NCBI RefSeq assembly: GCF_003725415.1
Contig: NZ_RJQC01000001.1
Coordinates: forward strand, 302,773 to 366,772
DNA length: 64,000 bases
Reading direction: 5' to 3'
Origin: Absicoccus porci
GTDB taxonomy: Bacteria > Bacillota_I > Bacilli_A > Erysipelotrichales > Erysipelotrichaceae
Part shown: positions 18,274 to 27,600 of the stretch, piece by piece
Layout: each line of letters starts with the position of its first letter
Position numbering within the stretch: the first letter of the stretch is position 1
Position numbers and translations under genes: made by a program
Notes under the pieces: model-generated
What the model saw: only the letters and a program-made list of their open reading frames with translations
Told to the model about the DNA's origin: nothing
Database searches by the model: none

Positions 18274-19962
18274 ATGAACACAAATAATATACAATCGTTA
18301 TCTTTGGATGAATTAGAAAAATTAGCTGCTTCCATTCGTGCTTTCTTGATTCAATCTATTTCGCAAACGGGTGGTCATTTATCCAGCAATTTAGGTGTGG
18401 TGGAATTGACCATTGCTCTGCATTATGTGTTTCATTCGCCCCAAGATCAGATGATCTTTGATGTGGGGCATCAATCGTATACACATAAGATCTTGACAGG
18501 ACGGATGGATCAATTTTCAACATTGCGACAAAAAGATGGATTGTCCGGTTTTCAAAAACGAAAAGAAAGTATCCATGATCCTTGGGAAGCGGGTCATTCT
18601 TCAACGTCTTTATCGGCTGCTTTGGGTCTGGCCATTGCTCGAGATATGCAACACAAAGATCATCAGGTCATTGCCATCATTGGTGATGGAGCCTTAAGTG
18701 GTGGGATGGCTTTTGAAGCTTTGCAGGATATTGGTTCGAAACAAAGGAAGATGATCATTGTTTGTAACGATAATCGCATGTCGATTTCGGAAAACAATGC
18801 CGGTTTTGAGAAAGGTTTCTTGGATCGCTCTTTATTTGAATCATGTGGATTGGATTATGTGGGGCCTTTAAATGGGCATGATTTGAAGGCATTGATCCAA
18901 ACGTTTGAATCCATCAAGGATCATCAAGGGCCCATCGTTGTTCATGTATTGACTCAAAAAGGCAAGGGGTATCCATTGGCCGAAATTGATATGGAAGGAA
19001 ATTGGCATGGTGTGGGTCCGTTTGATGTGGCAAGTGGAAAAATGAAGAAGAGTGGGTATTCTTGGTCTGCATTAATGGCGGATGCTTTGATGGAACTGGC
19101 CCAAAAGAATGAAAAGATCGTCGCTATTACGCCGGCCATGGCACAAGGTTCTAAATTGTATGGTTTTCAAAAAGCATTTCCAGATCGTTTTTTTGATTGT
19201 GGGATTGCTGAGCAGCATGCCATCACGATGGCCAGTGCCATGGCCCAAGGTGGTATACGCCCTTTTGTGAGCGTATATTCTTCTTTTCTTCAACGAGCTT
19301 TTGATTCTTTGTTGCATGATGCTTCACGAATGGATCTTCCCATTGTGATTGGTGTGGATCGCGCCGGTTTAGTGGGGGCCGATGGTGAGACGCATCAGGG
19401 TGTTTTTGATATACGGATGATGGAAATGATGCCACATATGATCTTGTCACAGCCAAAAGATGGCAAAGAAGCTCGAAATCTTTTGTATACGGCATTTTGT
19501 CAAGATCATCCCTTTGCGATTCGATATCCTCGAGGCAATGTAGAAAAAACAGATACTACTTTTGCGTGTATTCCCATTGGTTCTTGGACCAAAGAAATCG
19601 TGGGTTCGCATCCGTTTTGTATTGTGATCACGTATGGTCCCAAAGTGGATGTATTGATCCAAAAAGCAAAGGAAGAAAATCTGTCTTTGGTTGTTGTGAA
19701 TGCGCGTTTCTTTAAGCCTGTGGATCAAAACATGTTGGTAGAATTGGATCGGATGGATTTGCCCATTCTGGTATGGGAAACTGATCAAATAGGGAGTTTA
19801 TTGGATGTAATTCGCCGAACAATTTGGAAGCCAATCACCGTGATTGGAATTGGTGATCATTTTGTGGAACAAGGCGATATTCCTTCTTTGGAAAAAGAGG
19901 AACACATTGATGTGGATACGGTCATCCGGGTTGTGAAAAAGAGAAAAACAAGCATACTTTAG
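18274..19962 (+). CDS. dxs: 1-Deoxy-D-xylulose-5-phosphate synthase
   Basis: Thiamine-diphosphate enzyme joining pyruvate and glyceraldehyde-3-phosphate, the first step of the MEP isoprenoid pathway. Visible are HLSSNLGVVELTIALHYVF, the TPP motif GDGALSGG...NDN, the catalytic-Glu region DCGIAEQHAITMASAMA, and the transketolase C-terminal domain. At 562 residues it is shorter than the 620-residue E. coli type but within the compact Firmicutes group. ATG 18274 follows AAAGGAGAG; upstream codons of the longer frame overlap the divergent helicase start. Confidence 0.95.
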   Translation: MNTNNIQSLSLDELEKLAASIRAFLIQSISQTGGHLSSNLGVVELTIALHYVFHSPQDQMIFDVGHQSYTHKILTGRMDQFSTLRQKDGLSGFQKRKESIHDPWEAGHSSTSLSAALGLAIARDMQHKDHQVIAIIGDGALSGGMAFEALQDIGSKQRKMIIVCNDNRMSISENNAGFEKGFLDRSLFESCGLDYVGPLNGHDLKALIQTFESIKDHQGPIVVHVLTQKGKGYPLAEIDMEGNWHGVGPFDVASGKMKKSGYSWSALMADALMELAQKNEKIVAITPAMAQGSKLYGFQKAFPDRFFDCGIAEQHAITMASAMAQGGIRPFVSVYSSFLQRAFDSLLHDASRMDLPIVIGVDRAGLVGADGETHQGVFDIRMMEMMPHMILSQPKDGKEARNLLYTAFCQDHPFAIRYPRGNVEKTDTTFACIPIGSWTKEIVGSHPFCIVITYGPKVDVLIQKAKEENLSLVVVNARFFKPVDQNMLVELDRMDLPILVWETDQIGSLLDVIRRTIWKPITVIGIGDHFVEQGDIPSLEKEEHIDVDTVIRVVKKRKTSIL

Positions 19963-19979
19963 ATGAATGGAGGGTTTTT

Positions 19980-20543
19980 ATGAAAAAAGATTTAGGTGTT
20001 CAACAAGCCATTTTTCCTATGCCAGTATTAATGATTGCAGCGTATGATGAAAATGGTCAGGTCAATGTCATGAATGCAGCTTGGGGACAGATTGCAGCAA
20101 GTGATAAAATTGCTTTGTTTATTAGTGAGCCTCATAAAACAACGAAAAACATTCGCAAAACCAAGGCATTTACTGTATCGATTGCGGATGTCGATCATAT
20201 GGATGTGGCGGATTATTTTGGGATGGCTAGTGGCAATACGGTCGAAGATAAGTTTGAGAGAACGAAATATCATGTAACCAAAAGTACACATGTCAATGCG
20301 CCAATCATTGAAGAATTCCCGGTTTGCATGGAATGTGAATTAGAAGATATCGTGGATGGCAGTATTCATGCCGTGGTTGGTAAAATTGTCAATGTATGTG
20401 CCGATGAATCGGTATTGGATGAAAATGGTAAAGTGGATCCTGGTAAACTTCATGCGTTGATTTTTGATAATTTCCAAAGTGGCTATTATGAAGTAGGAAA
20501 AAAAGTGGGCCAGGCTTGGAATGCTGGCAAGAAATGGTTGTAA
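19980..20543 (+). CDS. Flavin reductase-like protein
   Basis: Protein of 187 residues beginning KKDLGVQQAIFPMPVLMIAAYDENGQVNVMNAAWG, the usual opening of the flavin-reductase-like, FMN-binding split-barrel family. It would transfer electrons from NAD(P)H to flavin or carry FMN for a partner enzyme. It follows dxs by 17 bases with GGAGGG and probably shares its transcript. Substrate not determined. Confidence 0.85.
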   Translation: MKKDLGVQQAIFPMPVLMIAAYDENGQVNVMNAAWGQIAASDKIALFISEPHKTTKNIRKTKAFTVSIADVDHMDVADYFGMASGNTVEDKFERTKYHVTKSTHVNAPIIEEFPVCMECELEDIVDGSIHAVVGKIVNVCADESVLDENGKVDPGKLHALIFDNFQSGYYEVGKKVGQAWNAGKKWL

Positions 20544-20604
20544 AAATATGATAGAGTAGACATGAATCAAAATGATTTGTGTCTTTTTTGTTAGGAGGAT
20601 GTTT

Positions 20605-21081
20605 ATGTTTCGAAAAATGCGTCGTTTCAAACAAGAAATTTCCCAAGAAGAATGTATCCGCGTCTTGAAGGAACAACCCCGTGGAGTTTTATCAATCATG
20701 GGGGAGGATGGATATCCGTATGGGGTTCCATTGGATCATTGGTATGATGAAAAAACGGGAACGATTTGTTTCCATGGTGCCAAAGAGGGGCACAAGATCG
20801 ATGCTATAAGAAAGAATAATAAAGTGTCGTATTGTGTATATGATCAAGGCTATCGCAAAGCGGGGGAATGGGCTTTGAATATTCAGAGTGTCATTGTATT
20901 TGGAACCATTCATGAAGTGAAAGATCAGGATCGTGCCATGGAAATTTGTCGGCAATTGTGTTTAAAATTTACCGATGATCAAGACTATATCGAAAAGGAA
21001 ATCAAAAATGCGGGTTCGCGTGTCTTGTGTTGGGAAATTCAAATCGATCATATGACGGGAAAGTTGGTCAATGAATCCTAG
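20605..21081 (+). CDS. PNPOx-family (NimA-like) flavin-binding protein
   Basis: Split-barrel protein of 158 residues in the pyridoxamine-5-phosphate oxidase-like superfamily. The stretches GVLSIMGEDGYPYGVPLDHWYD and ICFHGAKEGHKIDAIRKNNKVSYCVYD match the NimA/nitroreductase-like group often annotated as 5-nitroimidazole resistance protein. ATG 20605 is chosen because AGGAGG lies six bases upstream. The family call is firm; drug resistance is not implied without biochemical data. Confidence 0.85.
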   Translation: MFRKMRRFKQEISQEECIRVLKEQPRGVLSIMGEDGYPYGVPLDHWYDEKTGTICFHGAKEGHKIDAIRKNNKVSYCVYDQGYRKAGEWALNIQSVIVFGTIHEVKDQDRAMEICRQLCLKFTDDQDYIEKEIKNAGSRVLCWEIQIDHMTGKLVNES

Positions 21082-21090
21082 TTGATATCT

Positions 21091-22191
21091 ATGTTGAGTT
21101 TAACGAAGTATGTCGAGTGGATGGCATTTGTTTCCTTTGATGAACATGTCTTTGATGTGATGGATAGTATTATTTTGGCCCAATTTGCGTATTTGGATAT
21201 GAAAGATGTCTGGCAACAAGAGCCTATGAAGATTCGTGATTTGATTGAGAAACAATCTTCGTATTCGATGCAGATGGTACCAGATGGACAAGATCATGAT
21301 GACTTTATAAAAATGGTTGCACGATCGGATCGTTATGGCCAAATATGGGTCAAAAACAATGTGGATACGTTTGATGAAAAGGAACATATTCAATTTGGGG
21401 CGATGACCTTACAAATCGATGAGGATCACGATCTGATCCTGTTTAAAGGAACGGATGATTCCATCGTTGGTTGGCGTGAAGATTTTATGATGTCTTTTAC
21501 CAAAACATTTAGTCAAACGGCATCTTTAGCTTATTTGGAAAGTGAGATCCAACCGCATAAACGGTATTATGTGGCAGGCCATTCCAAAGGGGGACATTTA
21601 GCTATCTATAGTACATCGCAATTGATGGAAGAAAATTTGGCACATATTCAAGCTATCTATGATTTGGATGGACCTGGACTATGTAAAGATGTGATGGATC
21701 CAGAATTGACTGCGCGTATCGATGCGATCACCATGCGGGTGATTCCCCAATACTGTATCGTGGGAAATATTTTTGAACCGCATTTTTCCAATGTCCATAT
21801 TGTCAAAAGCAATGCACAGGGTACGATGCAGCATAGTTTATCCAGTTGGCAAGTGGATCATAAGGGGTTGATTGAAGCCAAAGAGGAAGATCCACAAAGT
21901 GTATGGATTTCAACATCAATCAATGAATGGATGAAAAATGTCAATCAAGCCGATCGTAAGACATTTGTAGATCAAATGTTTGATGCCTTTTCCATCAATG
22001 GCAATGTGAATTTTGAAGAAGTGAAAAAAGGAAATTTAATGGATTTTCACAATTTATTGATGGCTTTTTTAAGAACCGATCCTGTGACAAAGAAGACAGC
22101 GGTCGAATTACCAGTGACTGCGATTGCGAATTCAGGTCCTATTGTCAAGCAGAGACTCTGGGAACGAATCAAAGAACGAATGAAAAAATGA
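21091..22191 (+). CDS. DUF2974 (Mbeg1-like) alpha/beta-hydrolase
   Basis: Protein of 366 residues. YYVAGHSKGGHLAIYS contains the G-x-S-x-G nucleophile elbow, and FKGTDDSIVGWREDFMMSF is typical of the DUF2974 family of lipase-like proteins. No signal peptide, so it probably acts inside the cell. A later Asp and His (HSLSSWQVD near residue 252) may complete a triad. It starts just after the PNPOx gene without a clear ribosome site and may be translationally coupled. Substrate unknown. Confidence 0.82.
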   Translation: MLSLTKYVEWMAFVSFDEHVFDVMDSIILAQFAYLDMKDVWQQEPMKIRDLIEKQSSYSMQMVPDGQDHDDFIKMVARSDRYGQIWVKNNVDTFDEKEHIQFGAMTLQIDEDHDLILFKGTDDSIVGWREDFMMSFTKTFSQTASLAYLESEIQPHKRYYVAGHSKGGHLAIYSTSQLMEENLAHIQAIYDLDGPGLCKDVMDPELTARIDAITMRVIPQYCIVGNIFEPHFSNVHIVKSNAQGTMQHSLSSWQVDHKGLIEAKEEDPQSVWISTSINEWMKNVNQADRKTFVDQMFDAFSINGNVNFEEVKKGNLMDFHNLLMAFLRTDPVTKKTAVELPVTAIANSGPIVKQRLWERIKERMKK

Positions 22192-22215
22192 GGTCTGGAT
22201 GACTTCATTTTTTTA
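22187..22215 (+). terminator. Terminator overlapping the DUF2974 stop codon
   Basis: AATGAGGTC-loop-GACTTCATT followed by a T run; the stop codon is in the stem. Confidence 0.75.
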
Positions 22216-22246
22216 TTGACTTAAACCATACTTTAAGTTTTATGAT
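22216..22246 (+). promoter_or_regulatory. MerR-type promoter with internal operator
   Basis: TTGACT and TATGAT are separated by 19 bases, longer than the usual 17, and the spacer contains the dyad ACTTAAA-CCATAC-TTTAAGT (22219-22238). This is the classical layout of a MerR-family promoter, in which the regulator twists the long spacer. Confidence 0.8.
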
Positions 22247-22263
22247 ACAAACAAGGAGGAATC

Positions 22264-22710
22264 ATGGCTAAGACATATAGTATTTCAGAAGTGGCTTCCA
22301 TGATGGGAGTAGCCCCTTCTACACTTCGGTATTATGAAAAAGAAGGATTATTGCCCAATGTGAAACGGGTCAATGGAAAGCGTATTTTTGAAGAAAAAGA
22401 TTTTGGTTGGTTACGGGTGTTAAATTGTTTGAAAAATACAGGTATGCCCATTCGACGCATCAAGGAATATGCACTATTGAGCCAAATGGGTGATGAATCA
22501 TTGAGTGCCCGATATGAATTGATCAAGGCACAACGAGAATATGTGCAAGACCAAATTGATCGATTGAATTATTACATGAAAGAGTTGGATTATAAGGATT
22601 GGTATTATCGAACGGCCATAGAATTGGGTTCGGAAAAGGCTGTACAAAATACAAGCAAGGCTAAAGAAATGAATCTGGATACGATTCCAGAAAAGGAGGA
22701 CTTTAAATGA
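22264..22710 (+). CDS. MerR-family transcriptional regulator
   Basis: Regulator of 148 residues: winged helix-turn-helix SISEVASMMGVAPSTLRYYEKEGLLP, then WLRVLNCLKNTGMPIRRIKEYALL and a coiled dimer helix (80-120). The effector domain is short and has no obvious metal cysteines, so an organic or redox signal is likely. It overlaps the following flavodoxin gene by four bases (ATGA) and sits behind a promoter of MerR type. Expected to control itself and the flavodoxin. Confidence 0.9.
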   Translation: MAKTYSISEVASMMGVAPSTLRYYEKEGLLPNVKRVNGKRIFEEKDFGWLRVLNCLKNTGMPIRRIKEYALLSQMGDESLSARYELIKAQREYVQDQIDRLNYYMKELDYKDWYYRTAIELGSEKAVQNTSKAKEMNLDTIPEKEDFK

Positions 22711-23114
22711 AAACGTTAGTTGCTTATTTTAGTGCAACTGGCACAACCAAACAGAAAGCAGAGCACTTGGCACAAGAAAAAGGGGCTGATCTTTATGAAA
22801 TCGAGCCAAAAGTAAAATATACGAAGGAAGATCTGGATTGGATGAATGCGAAAGCCCGTTCAACCCAAGAGGGAAAAGATGAACAGATTCGTCCTGAATT
22901 AAAAGAAGAAAAGGTAGATTTAGATGCATATGATGAAATTTATCTAGGTTTCCCAATTTGGTGGTATCGTGCACCGAATATTATTTATAGCTTTATTGAC
23001 CATAATGATTTAGAAGGAAAAACGATCCATTTGTTCATGACTAGTGGCGGTTCTTCTATTTCAAATGCACAAAAACAATTAAAAAAAGCATATCCAAACT
23101 TAAATATTGATTAA
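22707..23114 (+). CDS. Flavodoxin, C-terminally truncated
   Basis: FMN loop YFSATGTTKQKAEHLA, then GFPIWWYRAPNIIYSFID and FMTSGGSSISNAQKQL are clear flavodoxin blocks. The frame stops after residue 135 (PNLNID), whereas relatives of this group continue 15-30 residues through a final helix (usually LNWKEGK...). The stop coincides with the start of the CRISPR-associated region, so the gene's 3' end was probably replaced when that region entered. Activity is doubtful. Confidence 0.8.
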   Translation: MKTLVAYFSATGTTKQKAEHLAQEKGADLYEIEPKVKYTKEDLDWMNAKARSTQEGKDEQIRPELKEEKVDLDAYDEIYLGFPIWWYRAPNIIYSFIDHNDLEGKTIHLFMTSGGSSISNAQKQLKKAYPNLNID

Positions 23115-23141
23115 AGTCCAATTATTTACCCATATAAAAAT

Positions 23142-23240
23142 GTATACTATAATCGTGATAAGGGAAAGGGATAGTATACAAGTTGGGGCATTACTTGTAT
23201 GGAGGGTGTAGCCGACATTTTTTGATGTCGGCTATTTTTT
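23142..23240 (+). ncRNA. Structured leader or small RNA ending in a terminator
   Basis: Three nested dyads occur in 100 bases: GTATACTAT/ATAGTATAC (23142-23150 with 23171-23179), ATACAAGT/ACTTGTAT (23176-23183 with 23193-23200), and an intrinsic terminator AGCCGACAT/ATGTCGGCT plus six T (23209-23240). The first two compete for 23176-23179. TTTACC-17-TATAAT upstream could start a transcript near 23158, giving a roughly 80-base RNA. It may be an attenuator for the AIM24-like gene. I do not recognise a known riboswitch class. Confidence 0.45.
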
Positions 23241-23412
23241 CATAAAAAAATCATGTCAATAAAAAAATTTATGTGTCTTAAAAAACGGATATATTGTATG
23301 GTAATATACAAAAAACTAAAATATGACTTATTCTTGAAAATCATTGGCATTTAAATATTGTTATAAATTGATATAATTTAAATAATATAAACTAAAAAGG
23401 AGAGAAAAAATG
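23175..23412 (+). repeat. Duplicated upstream region, copy A (before the AIM24-like gene)
   Basis: Direct repeat of 24379-24612. The last 145 bases, 23268-23412 versus 24468-24612, differ at only four positions and end exactly with AAAAAGGAGAGAAAAAATG, so promoter, ribosome site and start codon are all duplicated. The part before that is about two-thirds alike and includes a shared terminator hairpin. TGATATAAT near 23371 is a probable extended -10. Confidence 0.9.
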
Positions 23413-24249
23413 AAAATTAAAAATTTAGAAAATGAAATTCGAAAGATTACAGAAAGAAAAGAAAACTTTAGCGTATTAGAGTATATACAAGATGCGAGTG
23501 TTTCTATGTATACAGCGCAAACGTCTTACTTTATGAGCAAAATGAATGTACATCGCCGTCAAGTTCTAATTGAGCTAGATGAAAAAAATCCTGTTATTAT
23601 TCAGTCAGGGGCCATGCAATGGATGGCTGGTGATATTCATGTTGGTACTGGAGTAAAAGGTGTCGGTGATTTTGTGGGTAAAATGTTTAAAGGGGCCGTC
23701 ACAAAGGAAAGTGCTATTAAGCCGGTATATTCTGGTACGGGTTTATTGGCATTAGAACCAACATATAAATACATTATCTTGATGGATGTAGGTTCTTGGG
23801 GAAGAAAAGGAATGACAATTGAAGATGGACTTTTCTATGCTTGTTCTGCAACAATATCACAAAAACTAGATCGTCGTAAGAATTTATCTTCTACAGCACT
23901 TGGCGGCGAAGGTTTCTTTAACTTGAGTTTGGTTGGAAATGGTGTAGCGGCTTTAGAAAGCAATGTACCTTATATTGAATTAGTGGTTGCTGAATTAAAT
24001 AATGAAGAATTAAAAATTGATGGAAACTTAGCAATGTGTTGGTCGAGTGATTTGGATTTTACTGTCGAAAGAACCACAAAAACATTGATAGGTTCAGCAG
24101 CTAGTGGTGAAGGGTTCGTTAATGTATATCGTGGTACAGGTAAAGTATTGTTTAGTCCTGTAGCACCTACAAGTTCGTTGTCGCAAGCAACGAATACGAT
24201 GTCAGCAAAAGCAGCTGCAAAAAACAGTAATACATTAGGAAAAAAATAA
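23410..24249 (+). CDS. AIM24-family protein beside cas9
   Basis: Protein of 279 residues of the AIM24/TIGR00266 family: GDIHVGTGVKGVGDFVGKMFKGAVTKES, PVYSGTGLLALEP and GEGFFNLSLVGNGVAAL are typical glycine-rich strands of its beta-barrel. Bacterial members are of unknown biochemical role; the yeast relative is mitochondrial. The C-terminal 25 residues are Ala/Ser/Asn-rich and probably disordered. Its upstream region is a near-exact copy of that before cas9, so both are likely regulated together. No signal peptide. Whether it is a real CRISPR accessory or a passenger is open. Confidence 0.85.
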   Translation: MKIKNLENEIRKITERKENFSVLEYIQDASVSMYTAQTSYFMSKMNVHRRQVLIELDEKNPVIIQSGAMQWMAGDIHVGTGVKGVGDFVGKMFKGAVTKESAIKPVYSGTGLLALEPTYKYIILMDVGSWGRKGMTIEDGLFYACSATISQKLDRRKNLSSTALGGEGFFNLSLVGNGVAALESNVPYIELVVAELNNEELKIDGNLAMCWSSDLDFTVERTTKTLIGSAASGEGFVNVYRGTGKVLFSPVAPTSSLSQATNTMSAKAAAKNSNTLGKK

Positions 24250-24378
24250 TGACTTTTAAAATAGAAAGAATTTATTTATTCATGACATGATTGGTGATAA
24301 AATTGCTAAAAAAAATAGGAAAAAGGTTATAAGCTCTATTTTTTACTAGAATATCCATGTAATTAAGACAAGGAATTT

Positions 24379-24612
24379 TATACAAGTTGGAAGATTAGGT
24401 AGATGGAAGGTATAGTCGGCATGATTAATGTCGGCTATTTTTTTCGTAAAAAAACATGTCAATAATATTTATGTGTCTTAAAAAACGGATATATTGTATG
24501 GTATTATATAAAAAACTAAAATATGACTTATTCTTGAAAATCATTGGTATTTAAATATTGTTATCAATTGATATAATTTAAATAATATAAACTAAAAAGG
24601 AGAGAAAAAATG
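24379..24612 (+). repeat. Duplicated upstream region, copy B (before cas9)
   Basis: Second copy of the element described at 23175-23412. It keeps the terminator hairpin (GTCGGCAT/ATGTCGGC, T7) and the promoter-ribosome-site block, but has lost the upstream ATACAAGT/ACTTGTAT stem. The preceding 130 bases after the AIM24-like gene hold only a weak AT-rich hairpin (about 24308-24348). Confidence 0.9.
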
Positions 24613-27600
24613 GGAGAAATAACTTTAGGCCTTGATATTGGAGTGGGTTCAGTAGGATGGGCATTAATTAATCAAGAACAAAACCACTTGATTGATATGG
24701 GAGTACGTATCTTTAACCAGGCTACACCGGCACAGGAGTCGCGATTAGCTCGTGGTGCAAGACGAAATCAGCGACGCAGAAAATGGCGTGAAAGACAGTT
24801 ATTAGATGCTTTTTGCGATTTTCATATTGTGTCAAAGGAAGAAATATCTCAACCAGATTATCTATCATATACTGTAAACTCTGATACTTTTCATCGACCA
24901 AAAGACGATACCGTTTATCATTTACGAAAAAGAGCGTTGAGCGAAGAAGTATCAACACGTGAACTGATTCTTTGTCTTTATAATATTTGCAAGACAAGAG
25001 GTCATTTTTTAATGGAAACGGTTAATTTTGAAAAAGAATCAATTACTTTTCCTCTATTTGTCGAAAAATTTCATGAATTAATTGATTCCTATGTAGATTT
25101 TGATGATCAACAGGGTTTTGATGAGACAGTACTAAAGAAGTTGTTTGAACAAAGAAAGATTGGCCAATCGGAGATTAAGCGCTATATAACTCATGGTAAT
25201 TATGGCAAGACGGAACGTGATGATTCTGCATTAAAAGAAGTTTGCAATTTATTAAATGAGTATAAAGCAAAATTGCAAGTTTTAGATGAGAATTTAGATT
25301 TAGAGAAAACTGTAAATATCAATGATTTATTAAAACGCGATGATCTGAGTGATCTTGAACAAGGTCTTATCGAATTGCATGATTTGATTCGAATAGCGCA
25401 AACCTTAAAAAGTCATAATTATTTATGTGAAATTGCAGTCGAAAAACTAGATAAGATGAAAGATATCTATGCTTTGGAAACATCAGATCCTGAAGAATAT
25501 AAAAAAGTTAAAGATGACATTCAAGGACGGATGAATCTGTCAGACAAAAAGAAAAAACAAGGATGTAAATCTTTGAAAGTCGTCAAAAATTTGACAAATA
25601 ATTATCCAAACGGATTGTATGTGAAAGAAGCACGTGCCATTCTACAGCAGCAACAAAAATACAATCCAAAGATTTCTAATTCATTTATTGATATTTGCTT
25701 GGATATAATTAAAGCTCGAATTCCATATTATGTTGGACCATTATCAGAAGATGGTAAAAACGCTTGGATCAAGAAAACAGGAAAATTCAAATACAGTTAT
25801 CAATATTCTGAAAAGCAAGCTGTTGATTTAGAGGATACAATTACAGCATGGAAACAACGTATGATCTCTCGTTGTACGTATCTTCCTGATGAATATGCTT
25901 TACCAAAGGGTTCATTATTGGCGGAGGTTTTCAGTATTGCCAATGAAATGAATAATCTTATGGCTTCAGATAAAAATGGGGATACATATTATTTGACGCA
26001 AAAGGATAAAGTAGTTTTATTTGACAAATTGTTCTTAGTAAAAAAACAAGTTACATTTAAAGATGTTTGTGGCGCATTAGATTTAGATGCTTTTGGCACA
26101 AATATGCCATCGAATATAAAAAGATTTAATAATTCGATTACTTTATACCAATCCATTGTTAAATTAATTCCTAAATTAAAACTGGATTCAGTAATGGAAA
26201 TTTTTGAAAATAGTAGCAAAATTGATGAAATAGAACAAATTATTTTATATATCAATTTATATGATGAAGAATTGACAAAGCGTGAATATTTTGAAAAGTT
26301 ATATGAAAATAAAGATTTAGCTTCAAAATTAGCTCGTTTGCAATCGAAAGGATTTTATTCATTCTCAAAACAATTTATTTTTAAAGAAGTGATGGATGTT
26401 AATGGTAATACATTGTTGGAAAAATTGTTTAGCGATAATAAAAAAGATGTCAAAAATGAACAAATGACCATTATCACAAATGCTACAGATATTAATGGAA
26501 AACCAAGAAATTTCTTATCTAATAAGTATATAAAGAAATTACAAAAGGATAACCGATTAGGTATTGATTTGTTGATGGAAGATGGAAAACCAGTGATTCC
26601 TGTTGCACGTCCAGTTATTCGTTCTCTAAATGAGTGTCTAAAAGTCTATAGTGGAATTCTTGACATTTATGGTGTTCCAGATCGTGTGGTTATTGAAACG
26701 GCTAGAGATTTTGATAATGAAAATAAAGGTAAGATGACAACTAACCATCATGATCAGATGAAAAAATTGTATGATGATTTGATGAAACAAATCCATGAAG
26801 ATAAAAAAACATAGATTACATCCAAATAAACAATTATCAGAATGGGACACAATTGAGTCTTATTTATCGAAAAATAGACAGAAAGTGGAATTGTATATTC
26901 GACAAAACGGTCGAGATTTATTATCAGGAGATCCAATAGATATTAATCGTTTAGAAAACTATGAAATTGATCACGTATTACCTCGTGGGTTTGGTGACAA
27001 TTCAATGGGCAATTTAATGTTGATTACACATGAACATAATGCTAAAAAGTCGAATCGTTTGCCTTTACAATATATTGAATCCGGCGAATGTAGAGATGAG
27101 TCTGGTCATATTGTAACTTCTAAAGAATATGAACAACGTATTAAAGAGCTATATGAGTTGAAACTGATTAATGAATTAAAACGAGAACGTTGTTTATTAG
27201 CAGATACGGATAGTTTAGAAGGATTTATCAATCGTAATTTGGTGGATACACGCTATATAATTAAAGAATTTATGAGTATCCTTCGTGCCTATAATCAAGT
27301 CAATGAATTTAAGACCCATATTGTTGCTTTGCAGTCAAAATATACGAAAGTATATCGTCGCGCTTTCAATATGAACAAAACACGTAGTTTGGGTGATCAG
27401 CATCATGCGCATGATGCTGCCATGCTAGCCATTGCAGATCATGTATTGTCCAATTACTATCCGAATTATGACAGACGTCCTAATTTTAAAGCCTATCAAA
27501 AATTCATGGCTCAGATGTCTAAACGAGATCGAGATGAAATAATGACAACCAATCATTGGGTACGTGTAATGTATGAGAATACATATAATGAATATGTTAA

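Noticed and set aside
24468..24612. Initially read as the tracrRNA gene on the minus strand, as in Streptococcus
   Set aside because: A far better anti-repeat with promoter and terminator exists at 37985-38074; the similarity here needs several gaps. Kept only as a low-rank finding.
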